A stretch of DNA of 5,253 nucleotides from Zhenhengia yiwuensis (lineage in GTDB: Bacteria; Bacillota; Clostridia; Lachnospirales; Cellulosilyticaceae), in NCBI RefSeq assembly GCF_014384995.1, contig NZ_JACRSY010000073.1:1-5253 (forward strand), read 5' to 3'. Of the stretch, positions 1 to 5,253 are shown piece by piece. Position 1 is the stretch's first letter. Each line of letters opens with the position of its first letter. Both the position numbers and the translations under genes were made by a program. The notes under the pieces were generated by a model that was not told where the DNA came from, ran no database searches, and saw only the letters and a program-made list of their open reading frames with translations.

Positions 1-40
1 CGCTACAAGAACAATCATAAAGTGTATTTTTGTCCTTGGA

Positions 41-117
41 ATGAGGCCTTTTTAAGGCTTTTATGAGGCCTTTATGAAGCGTTTTTGAGGCAATTATGAG
101 GCTTTTATGAATTAAAT
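41..117. repeat. Seven-unit 11-bp tandem repeat
   Basis: Units begin at 41, 52, 63, 74, 85, 96 and 107, exactly 11 bp apart, with consensus ATGAGGCCTTT. Units 1 and 3 are identical; the others differ at one to several positions (for example TTAAGGCTTTT at 52 and ATGAAGCGTTT at 74), and the last (107) keeps only ATGA clearly. The period is not a multiple of three, and no start codon or ribosome binding site makes it coding. The minus strand is open across the array in one frame but has no ATG. The role is unknown: it could be a slipped-strand repeat or a set of binding sites on one face of the helix. Confidence 0.75.
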
Positions 118-151
118 TTAAATAAATTGTGAATGTGCTAGGAAAATGGGT

Positions 152-186
152 AAAAAAAATAGGCCTAAGCACAGTGCTCAGACCTA
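152..186 (-). terminator. Rho-independent terminator without an intact upstream gene
   Basis: On the minus strand an imperfect stem (TAGGTCTGAGCAC against GTGCTTAGGCCTA, 11 of 13 positions pairing, with the innermost bases forming the loop) is followed directly by eight T residues. This is a standard intrinsic terminator for leftward transcription. No intact minus-strand gene lies between it and the GNAT gene, which has its own terminator at 831-867. It may once have ended the decayed minus-strand unit at 652-828, or serve an unseen small RNA. Confidence 0.6.
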
Positions 187-257
187 AATATTAAGTTTGT
201 AATGTTTACTAGAAATCTACAATTGAAAACGGACTTAAAAATTGTTATATTTATTGG

Positions 258-492
258 TAGAATTATACAGTGTAAACGATACAAGATATTATATTTTTGC
301 ATTGAAAATTACTTTAAGCCTTGATAAATAAAGGTTTTTTGACCTCATTTATATCTCTCTTTCAGCCTGAAAATGATACCATGGATCCTATCTTTTGTTT
401 AGATGTTAAAGTCATTGGCAAAGTTATTGGTTTATTTAGAGAGATGTAGTATTTGCAATGGTTTGAAGTGAAATTTACACTGTGTGATTCTA
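258..492. repeat. 19-bp imperfect inverted repeat enclosing the LexA-like fossil
   Basis: TAGAATTATACAGTGTAAA at 258-276 and the reverse complement of TAGAATCACACAGTGTAAA at 474-492 match at 17 of 19 positions, including ten perfect inner bases. They delimit a 235-bp segment whose interior is almost exactly the LexA-like remnant. The arrangement resembles the ends of a small non-autonomous element. I see no flanking target-site duplication and do not recognise the ends as a named IS, so chance in AT-rich DNA is possible. Confidence 0.45.
277..449 (+). pseudogene. Decayed C-terminal fragment of a LexA-like (S24 peptidase) repressor
   Basis: From 363 to the TAG at 447-449 the plus strand encodes 28 residues, starting QPENDTMDPIF and ending GKVIGLFREM. 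This matches the C-terminal end of LexA-type SOS repressors, where an LQPEN..M.PI segment follows the catalytic-lysine strand and a GKVIG.FR segment closes the protein. Upstream, in another frame, residues resembling the preceding LexA strands appear: an IFALKITL-like stretch from about 277, then RFFDLIYISL at about 330-360 just after an in-frame TAA. The fossil thus has at least one frameshift near 360 and one stop. The DNA-binding domain and the Ala-Gly cleavage region are absent and no start codon is evident. What is seen is the motif match; decay from a lexA copy or phage repressor is inference. Confidence 0.65.
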
Positions 493-651
493 ATTTTTTT
501 AGATGAGGATGGTGTATTTTTTTATGAAAAATAAGCGTAAAAAGGTTATGAAAGCTTATATCACTTTCATGCCTAGTCCACTCTAAACCTTTGTATATAC
601 TTATTTTGAATTGTTTTATAATCTAACCATATTACTATATTCTCCTTTAAT
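493..651. other. Gene-free AT-rich stretch
   Basis: No convincing gene is visible. An ATG at 503 opens a 27-codon plus-strand frame (stop 584-586; a second ATG at 524 begins the Lys-rich MKNKRKKVMK), but neither start has a Shine-Dalgarno sequence. On the minus strand an AAAGGAG at 642-648 is followed only by a four-codon ATG frame, and by a short frame without a usable start codon, so it looks like a ribosome binding site that has lost its gene. Confidence 0.4.
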
Positions 652-828
652 CTAAACTTCAGAACTACTAATAATCCTTTTCGCTTGAAGTATTCCTACA
701 TTCTCAATAAGTTCCCAATCTTCTCTAAATAGCAATTATCACTTCTTTTAAAATTTCTTTCCTTGTTCTTGCATGATGTTTAATAATCTTGTATATGAGT
801 TATTTATGATTATCACTCCTTTTGACAT
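652..828 (-). pseudogene. Decayed minus-strand coding remnant
   Basis: A strong AAAGGAG (816-822) lies 8 nt upstream of an ATA codon (805-807), where a start codon would be expected. The frame then reads INNSYTRLLNIM and MQEQGKKF before a TAA at 748-750. After further stops the same frame resumes with REDWELIENVGILQAKRI and ends at TAG 652-654. A well-placed ribosome binding site, protein-like composition and several stops suggest a gene that lost its ATG and picked up stop codons. The N-terminal 'RLLNIMQEQGKKF' faintly recalls phage tail proteins of the DUF2577 group, but that is from memory and weak. It lies downstream of the GNAT terminator and has no intact homologue in the window. Confidence 0.35.
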
Positions 829-830
829 AT

Positions 831-867
831 AAAAAATACTCCTAGTAGGTTTTCTACTAAGAGTATT
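831..867 (-). terminator. Terminator of the kinase-acetyltransferase unit
   Basis: The minus strand forms a 7-bp outer stem (AATACTC/GAGTATT), one mismatch, a 6-bp inner stem (TAGTAG/CTACTA) and a 5-nt loop, followed by a T run. It begins about 50 bp after the GNAT stop codon. The A-rich flank also gives some symmetry on the plus strand, but no plus-strand gene leads into it. Confidence 0.85.
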
Positions 868-916
868 AATGCCTGTATAATTTATAATGTGAAATAACCA
901 AATGCAACACAATTCA

Positions 917-1426
917 TTATTTCTTTGGCATTTGTCGTACATATAGATAGTTAGTATATCCTACTACCTTTTCATAGATGGCAAGGGTAAGCTTTGAATT
1001 AATGACTTCTCGCATCCCTGTATCTATATAGCCAGCACTTTCATAGCATTTTCTATTTGCAATTTGATCTATTGGAAAATCAAGCATATATCTTTTGGCA
1101 TCTAAAATTTTTCTTTCACATAATAAAATGACTTGTTTTGCGATGCCCTTACTCTGATACTGTGGATGAATATAGAGTCTGGCAAGATAATATTCACCTT
1201 CTGACTTTTTATAATAAGCTATACCTCCGCATAAATGTCCGTTATAGTATATTTTCCAATATAGAATTTTATCTAGATTGAGCCATTTTATCATTTCATC
1301 TACGCCTTTGAGATAGGGGCTCTTTTCATCTTTATAAATAGCATATAATCTTTTAAATGCTGCTTTTTGAATATTATCTAGTTCATCGATATCTTCCATT
1401 TTAGCTTTTTCTATGTAAAGATTCAT
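917..1426 (-). CDS. GNAT-family N-acetyltransferase
   Basis: A 169-residue protein with the Gcn5-related acetyltransferase fold, expected to move an acetyl group from acetyl-CoA to an amine in the cytoplasm; the substrate is unknown. Motif A is clear: strand LARLYIHPQYQ (residues 81-91), then the acetyl-CoA pyrophosphate loop QSKGIAKQ (91-98, Q-x-x-G-x-A pattern). Motif B follows as NRKCYESAGY (124-133), the usual Asn-x-x-x-x-Tyr-x-x-x-Gly-Phe/Tyr element. Length is normal for a single-domain GNAT. The start is supported by AAAGGAG at 1435-1441, 8 nt upstream. It lies 81 bp after the APH-family kinase gene with no terminator and no convincing promoter between, so co-transcription is likely. 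A palindrome, AGTAT-GT-ATACT (1458-1469), sits in the gap. The pairing recalls resistance cassettes, but the sequence does not match a drug acetyltransferase I recognise. Confidence 0.9.
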   Translation of the reverse strand: MNLYIEKAKMEDIDELDNIQKAAFKRLYAIYKDEKSPYLKGVDEMIKWLNLDKILYWKIYYNGHLCGGIAYYKKSEGEYYLARLYIHPQYQSKGIAKQVILLCERKILDAKRYMLDFPIDQIANRKCYESAGYIDTGMREVINSKLTLAIYEKVVGYTNYLYVRQMPKK

Positions 1427-1507
1427 TTATATTTCTCCTTTAAGCATAATTACTTAGAGTATGTATACTTAGTTAAAACTACCCCTAACTTGTATATCTG
1501 ATTAAAT

Positions 1508-2407
1508 TTAAACAGACTCATACCACTTTGGAATAGGATTTGACATCTGGTCATACCAATCTAACACATCTTGAAATTGATTAATCATAGTTTCTAGCTC
1601 ACTTTTTCCAAATGGGATAGCCCAATAAATAGAGGATAGTGTGTTACTACTGATATAAAGTGCTAATAGTTGCCAGAAAAGATAGGGTACATCATGATTA
1701 AAATATCCGTCAATACGTCCAGAGGCAAAATATTTACTGCATGAAGCACACCATACAATACGATTAAACTCTTCCCAAGGGTCCCCATTATCTAGTCGGT
1801 TAAAGTCAATAATGGACAATTCACCTTCTGGCGTTATAATCATATTACCTATATGGTAATCACCATGGTGCAAGCTTTGAATACGGTTAACTAAAAGATG
1901 GCGATGTTCATCAATATATGTAAAAAATCTATCTTCTCCTTCTAAGTGAATACCACAATTTTTATACCCCTCTATTTTACGATTTATTTTTTTATTGAAA
2001 TAGAGGGCCCAATCTTCTTGAGTAGGAGGGGAAGATATAGAATGAATTTGTTTTAGAATTTGCCCCGCTTTTAATCCTAGCTCATATTGTTTTTGGACAG
2101 GTAACGTAGGTATAATTTTTTCAGCATCCTCTCCTTCTATCCAAGTTAGAAGCATATAGACATTTTTTCCATCATTACAAATACCAAACTCCTTAGGAAC
2201 TGACATTGGAATATTTTTTTTGACGAGTTCGCAGAGGCTGTTATACTCAGACTTTTTACGTTCAAACTCAGTAATATCTGAAATACGTAATAATAGTTTT
2301 TCACCGTAAGTATTCTCAATATAATATTTCTGGTCATCTGACCACCCTTTATGAATCTGTTCAATCTGAGTAAAAGTATGATAATTAGGAAGATCTTTAA
2401 AGTTCAT
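1508..2407 (-). CDS. APH-family (aminoglycoside phosphotransferase-like) kinase
   Basis: A 299-residue cytoplasmic kinase-like protein, usual length for the APH/choline kinase superfamily, expected to phosphorylate a small-molecule hydroxyl using ATP or GTP. The N lobe has a nucleotide-loop-like GWSDDQKY (21-28) and the strand KLLLRIS (37-43), where Arg41 or Lys37 stands in for the usual nucleotide-binding lysine. The hinge region is near MLLTWIEGED (85-94). The catalytic loop is HHGDYHIGNM (180-189), with Asp183 as catalytic base and Asn188 as metal ligand. The DFG-equivalent is IIDFNRLDNGDPWEEF (199-214), with Asp201 binding metal. The C-terminal part is rich in Trp and Tyr. All key residues are present, so it is probably active. 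It is the first gene of the unit shared with the downstream GNAT. The ribosome binding site is weak (AGG about 10 nt upstream). Substrate is unknown: an antibiotic, a sugar or another metabolite are all possible. It is not a close match to a named resistance enzyme I know. Confidence 0.88.
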   Translation of the reverse strand: MNFKDLPNYHTFTQIEQIHKGWSDDQKYYIENTYGEKLLLRISDITEFERKKSEYNSLCELVKKNIPMSVPKEFGICNDGKNVYMLLTWIEGEDAEKIIPTLPVQKQYELGLKAGQILKQIHSISSPPTQEDWALYFNKKINRKIEGYKNCGIHLEGEDRFFTYIDEHRHLLVNRIQSLHHGDYHIGNMIITPEGELSIIDFNRLDNGDPWEEFNRIVWCASCSKYFASGRIDGYFNHDVPYLFWQLLALYISSNTLSSIYWAIPFGKSELETMINQFQDVLDWYDQMSNPIPKWYESV

Positions 2408-2447
2408 ATAGTCACTACCTATTCCTTTTTATAATCTTTATTTTATA

Positions 2448-2476
2448 ATCATAGCATATTTAGAATTTTTAACCAA
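2448..2476 (-). promoter_or_regulatory. Promoter of the APH-family kinase gene
   Basis: The minus strand shows TTGGTT (2471-2476), a 17-bp spacer and TATGAT (2448-2453), with a TGC just before the -10 that makes it extended. This is a near-consensus vegetative sigma-A promoter with an expected start near 2441, giving a leader of about 34 nt. It begins only a few bases past the terminator of the neighbouring PLP-enzyme gene, so the two units are separated cleanly. Confidence 0.7.
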
Positions 2477-2477
2477 T

Positions 2478-2519
2478 AAAAAAGCCCTACTACTCTTATT
2501 AGAATAATAGGGCTTTTTT
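2478..2519. terminator. Bidirectional-looking terminator after the PLP enzyme gene
   Basis: AGCCCTA (2483-2489) pairs with TAGGGCT (2508-2514). The stem extends inward through seven more pairs, two of them G-T, to a 4-nt loop, and outward through A-T pairs. Runs of A on one side and T on the other give a T tail on both strands. It lies 10 bp beyond the stop codon of the minus-strand PLP enzyme gene, which it most likely serves. Confidence 0.9.
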
Positions 2520-2528
2520 ATAGAAGGA

Positions 2529-3806
2529 TTACGCTAAAGTAATAAGTCCTTTATCTTTCATAGTTTGAACAGCCATCATAATGCCAAGATAAGCATGATA
2601 GTCTGTAAGACCACCTTGGAAGAATACTGTATAAGGCGGTTTAATCGGTGCATCAGCGCTAAGTTCAATAGAAGCTCCTTGAACGAAAGCACCAGCTGCC
2701 ATAATGACAGGGGCATCATAGCCAGGCATATCCCATGGTTCTGGTACAACATAACTATCAACTGGAGCACCTTTTTGAATGCCTTGGCAGAATGCAATAA
2801 CATTTTCTGGTGTACGCATATTAATAGCTTGAATAATGTCACTTCTAAATTCATTTGATTTAGGCATTACTTCAAAGCCAAGCTTTTCAAATAAAGCTGA
2901 AGCAAAAATAGCACCTTTTAGGGCACTTGCTACAACTTGTGGTGCCATAAAGAGACCCTGTAGGACAGGTTGGTTAAGACCGAGTGTCGCGCCTACTTCT
3001 TTTCCAAGGCCTGGTGCTGTAAGACGCATTGCAGCATTTTCTACATATTCTTCTTTCCCAACGATATAGCCACCAATAGGTGCTAAACCGCCTCCTGGAT
3101 TTTTAATAAGAGAACCAACACAAAGGTCAGCACCTACTTCTGTAGGTTCTTTTACGTCGACAAATTCACCATAGCAGTTATCTACCATACAGATGATATC
3201 GCTACGAATACCTTTGATAAAACGAATAAGCTCGCCAATTTGCTCTACTGTAAAAGTAGGACGGTAGCTATAGCCTTTAGAACGTTGAATGGTTACCATC
3301 TTTGTCTTTGGTGTAATAGCCTTACGAATTGCATCGTAGTCAAAAGAAAAATCTTCTTTTAAGTCTACTTGTTTATATGTAATACCATATTCTGCAAGGC
3401 TTCCTACTGTAGGTCTAATTCCAATTACACCTTCTAATGTATCATAAGGTTTCCCTACAGGAGATAAAAGTTCATCCCCAGGACGTAAGTTACCAAATAA
3501 GGCTACTGTTAAGGCATGTGTGCCTGACATAAGCTGAGGTCTCACAAGACCAGACTCTGTCTTAAAGATATCTGCATAAATTTGCTCTACGACTTCACGG
3601 CCTAAATCATTGTAGCCATAGCCTGTTGTAACAGCAAAGTGTACATCACTTAATTTATTTTTTTGCATAGCAGCAAGTACTTTAGCACCATTTATATGCA
3701 TATTGGATTCAATACGTTCTAAAACAGATGCAAGTTCAAGTTTTGTCTGTTCACAAAACTGTTGTGTCTCATGATCGATATTAAATAATTCAGATAGTGT
3801 ATTCAT
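2529..3806 (-). CDS. Methionine gamma-lyase family PLP-dependent protein (COG4100, 'aluminium resistance')
   Basis: A 425-residue fold-type I PLP enzyme of the Cys/Met metabolism group, matching the Met_gamma_lyase family (PF06838). Seen in order: the cofactor phosphate loop region MSGTHALTVALFGNLRPGD (93-111), the family segment GKPYDTLEGVIG (118-129), VDNCYGEF (208-215) with Asp209 placed to pair with the pyridine nitrogen, and SLIKNPGGGLAP (232-243) with Lys235 as the likely Schiff-base lysine. Length is normal and the frame intact. The start at 3806 is chosen because AAAGGAG lies 5 nt upstream; an ATG 13 codons earlier falls at the predicted transcription start. Family members are often named methionine gamma-lyase or cystathionine beta-lyase, but substrates are poorly established and the aluminium role is historical. 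In many Bacillota a homologue follows miaA-hfq; here it is monocistronic with neither neighbour in view. Confidence 0.92.
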   Translation of the reverse strand: MNTLSELFNIDHETQQFCEQTKLELASVLERIESNMHINGAKVLAAMQKNKLSDVHFAVTTGYGYNDLGREVVEQIYADIFKTESGLVRPQLMSGTHALTVALFGNLRPGDELLSPVGKPYDTLEGVIGIRPTVGSLAEYGITYKQVDLKEDFSFDYDAIRKAITPKTKMVTIQRSKGYSYRPTFTVEQIGELIRFIKGIRSDIICMVDNCYGEFVDVKEPTEVGADLCVGSLIKNPGGGLAPIGGYIVGKEEYVENAAMRLTAPGLGKEVGATLGLNQPVLQGLFMAPQVVASALKGAIFASALFEKLGFEVMPKSNEFRSDIIQAINMRTPENVIAFCQGIQKGAPVDSYVVPEPWDMPGYDAPVIMAAGAFVQGASIELSADAPIKPPYTVFFQGGLTDYHAYLGIMMAVQTMKDKGLITLA

Positions 3807-3818
3807 GATTACTCCTTT
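3807..3818 (-). promoter_or_regulatory. Ribosome binding site fixing the PLP enzyme start
   Basis: AAAGGAG (3812-3818) lies 5 nt before the ATG at 3804-3806. It decides against the upstream in-frame ATG at 3843-3845, which lacks a comparable site and would leave no leader given the promoter at 3851-3878. Confidence 0.8.
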
Positions 3819-3850
3819 GTTACGACTTGTAAGTAAATTCAACACTATTC

Positions 3851-3878
3851 ATTATACCTCTATTAAAAATATATGCAA
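3851..3878 (-). promoter_or_regulatory. Promoter of the PLP enzyme gene
   Basis: A perfect TATAAT (3851-3856) on the minus strand has a partial -35, TTGCAT (3873-3878), 16 bp upstream. The predicted start near 3844 gives a leader of about 38 nt. No operator or riboswitch-like structure is visible in this short leader. Confidence 0.6.
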
Positions 3879-4010
3879 GGCTACAAAAACTAAAGGCTTA
3901 ATAATAAATTCCTAGCTACTAATATTTTCTTTTGATCCAAGACACCAAATACCCACGGGACAATAGTTTTCTTCTTGCTTATCCTAGAGAATATAGGATA
4001 TTTTATTATA

Positions 4011-4064
4011 AAAAAGCTAGCGTATAACCACTCCCCTAAGAGTAATAGCTACACACTAGCTTTT
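4011..4064 (-). terminator. Terminator after the reductase gene
   Basis: AAAAGCTAG (4012-4020) and CTAGCTTTT (4056-4064) form a 9-bp outer stem. A smaller inner stem, ACTC/GAGT, may form within the 35-nt interior. On the minus strand the outer stem is followed by a T run. It lies about 30 bp past the reductase stop codon at 4096 and faces the right way to end that transcript. The long interior makes it less compact than the other terminators here. Confidence 0.7.
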
Positions 4065-4095
4065 ATTGTTTTTTAATTTTTACTAAATTAATTTA

Positions 4096-5140
4096 TTATT
4101 GAGCTGTAGCTGCATTTACACCTGCAGTTCTACCAAATACAGTAATATCTGCAATCGCATTTCCGCCTAAACGGTTTGAACCATGTATACCACCTGTGAC
4201 TTCACCTGCTGCATAAAGTCCTGGAATTACATTACCATTTACATCAATAACATGTGTATCTACATCAATAACGATTCCACCCATTGTATGGTGAATAGAT
4301 GGTACAGCTTTTTGAATATAGAAAGGACCTTCTGTCATTGCTACTAAGCCTGCTCTATGATTAAAGTCTTCGTCTTTTCCATTTGCTGCAAAAGTATTTA
4401 CTCTTTCAATTGTTGCTTTTAAAGCATCAACTGGTACATTAAAGAATTCTGCTGCTTCTTCAATTGTTTCTGCTTTATGAATTAAACCTTGTTTTTCAAG
4501 CATTTCAAATTCTTCTTGATGTGCTTCTAAAGTTCCACCAATTTCACCAATGTGTTGTGTCCATACTTGGTAAGCATAGCCGCCTGGTTGAGCTAAAATT
4601 GCTCTTGAGATTACATCACGACGTTCTAACTCTTCTACGAAACGATTACCTTCTTGATTAACTAAGATAGCTCCATCAAAACGTGAATCTGCAAGAAGTG
4701 AAATAACACCTGTTTCAGGGTTACATACTGGGTAAGTTTGGATATATTCCATATCTACTAATTGAGCACCAATAGCTTCTGCCATAACGATACCATCACC
4801 TGTAGTACCAGCTGCATCTGTTGTTAGGTATTCTGCACCATATTCAGCATTATATTTTTCACGCATTTCAATGTTTGCACCGAATCCACCTGTTGCAAGA
4901 ATAACACCTTTATTCGCTTTAAAAGTTAAATCTTGACCTGCAGTATTTTTAGCTTTTACACCTACTACTTTACCATCTTCAACGATTAACTCTGTTGCTT
5001 CTGTTTCTGTTTTTACAGGGATACCAAGTTCATCAGCTTTCATTTTGTACTTAGTGATCATATCTTCACCTGTGTGATCATTAGGTATTAAAGCTCTTTT
5101 TACTGTATGTCCACCAAATTGGAATAATTTATCTTGGAGT
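4096..5140 (-). pseudogene. urdA: Urocanate reductase-like flavoprotein, C-terminal 347 residues, 5' end cut by an IS3-family element
   Basis: The open frame encodes the C-terminal two-thirds of a flavocytochrome c/fumarate reductase-type flavoprotein (TIGR01813-like), which reduces a C=C bond using FAD. Counting from the IS junction: GGHTVKRALIP (9-19), the FAD-domain strand VILATGGFG (79-87), NRFVEELERRD (165-175), SIHHTMGG (281-288) and GEVTGGIHGSNRLGG (312-326). Aligned from memory to Shewanella fumarate reductase, Arg174 matches the acid R402, His283 matches H504 and Arg323 matches R544, but Tyr136 replaces H365. Tyr136, Asp151, Arg174, His283 and Arg323 have the spacing I recall for UrdA Y373, D388, R411, H520 and R560, and the C-terminus falls near the UrdA length. 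A TGA at 5143-5145, inside the IS end, breaks the frame two codons into the junction. The N-terminal FAD-binding (GxGxxG) part and any FMN-binding domain, about 237 residues by UrdA numbering, are absent. A later ATG at 5061 could not make a FAD-binding enzyme. Confidence 0.7.
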
Positions 5141-5253
5141 TGTCAATAAAAAGTAGACACAAAGTTAAGTTGATTTTATGAATTTAATTCTTCAAATTGT
5201 GCAGGTGAAATATACCCAAGAGCAGAATGAATTCGCTTTGTGTTATAATACAT
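5141..5253 (-). mobile_element. End of an IS3-family insertion sequence, running off the window
   Basis: The element begins with TGTCAATAAAAAGTAGACAC at 5141, a TG-type tip as in IS3-family terminal inverted repeats, and contains the transposase C-terminus 35 bp inside. The boundary is placed where the reductase reading frame stops matching its family. The other end, and hence the target duplication, lies outside the window. The tip carries TTGACA on the minus strand (5141-5146), pointing out of the element into the reductase remnant. Confidence 0.85.
5176..5253 (-). CDS. IS3-family transposase (OrfB, DDE integrase type), C-terminal end only
   Basis: The last 25 residues of the transposase are visible, beginning MYYNTKRIHSALGY and ending ISPAQFEELNS before TAA at 5176-5178. 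The YN..R.H.ALG(Y)..P..F pattern is the hallmark C-terminal end of IS3-family OrfB integrases (rve-type catalytic domain, whose DDE residues lie upstream, outside the window). It reads in the same direction as the interrupted reductase gene. Whether the full element is intact cannot be seen. Confidence 0.9.
   Translation of the reverse strand: MYYNTKRIHSALGYISPAQFEELNS

Noticed and set aside
41..117. CRISPR array
   Set aside because: The repeats are 11 bp, directly contiguous and without unique spacers.
503..586. 27-codon plus-strand frame with Lys-rich start MKNKRKKVMK from 524
   Set aside because: Neither ATG has a Shine-Dalgarno sequence, no promoter is evident, and the frame is short enough to arise by chance.
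1440..1476. TTAACT-N18-TAATTA as a promoter for the GNAT gene
   Set aside because: The predicted start would fall on top of the ribosome binding site and both hexamers are poor; co-transcription with the kinase explains expression better.
2565..3069. Plus-strand and second minus-strand open frames inside the PLP enzyme gene
   Set aside because: They are shadows of a well-supported conserved protein in another frame, without ribosome binding sites of their own.
3980..4000. Small hairpin TATCCTA/TAGGATA with a 7-nt loop
   Set aside because: The stem is short and AT-rich, has only a weak T run, and no plus-strand gene leads into it.
3894..4050. A roughly 50-codon minus-strand open frame in the gap between the reductase and PLP enzyme genes, including TIVPWVFGVLDQKK
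   Set aside because: It has no start codon or ribosome binding site and runs through the reductase terminator; composition alone does not support a gene.
5059..5061. ATG at 5061 as a genuine start of a shorter reductase
   Set aside because: Family-conserved sequence (GGHTVKRALIP) continues upstream in frame to the IS junction, and a product from this ATG would lack the FAD-binding N-terminal part.

Overview
This is a low-GC, AT-rich window with strong AAAGGAG-type ribosome binding sites, T-tailed hairpin terminators, and a PLP enzyme of the 'methionine gamma-lyase/aluminium resistance' family typical of Bacillota. It fits a Clostridia-like anaerobe; the genus cannot be read from the sequence. 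Every intact gene is on the minus strand, so transcription runs right to left.

Layout. Bases 1-830 hold no intact gene. They contain a seven-unit 11-bp tandem repeat (41-117), a minus-strand terminator with no intact gene feeding it (152-186), a LexA-like C-terminal fossil on the plus strand (277-449) enclosed by a 19-bp imperfect inverted repeat (258-276 and 474-492), and a decayed minus-strand coding remnant (652-828). Next comes an apparent two-gene unit, an APH-family kinase (1508-2407) followed by a GNAT acetyltransferase (917-1426), with a near-consensus promoter at 2448-2476 and a terminator at 831-867. A PLP-dependent methionine gamma-lyase-family gene (2529-3806) stands alone with its own promoter (3851-3878) and terminator (2478-2519). 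The right end is the C-terminal 347 residues of a flavocytochrome c-family reductase (4096-5140), cut at its 5' side by the end of an IS3-family insertion sequence (5141 to the window edge) that carries the last 25 residues of its transposase.

Main points. The broken reductase has Tyr, Asp, Arg, His and Arg at spacings matching those I recall for urocanate reductase UrdA (Y373, D388, R411, H520, R560), not fumarate reductase. It is therefore best read as a urocanate reductase-like gene (histidine degradation product urocanate to imidazole propionate) disrupted by an IS element. The left 830 bases look like a gene graveyard. No clear new multi-gene system is visible; the kinase-acetyltransferase pair is an accessory cassette whose substrates are unknown.
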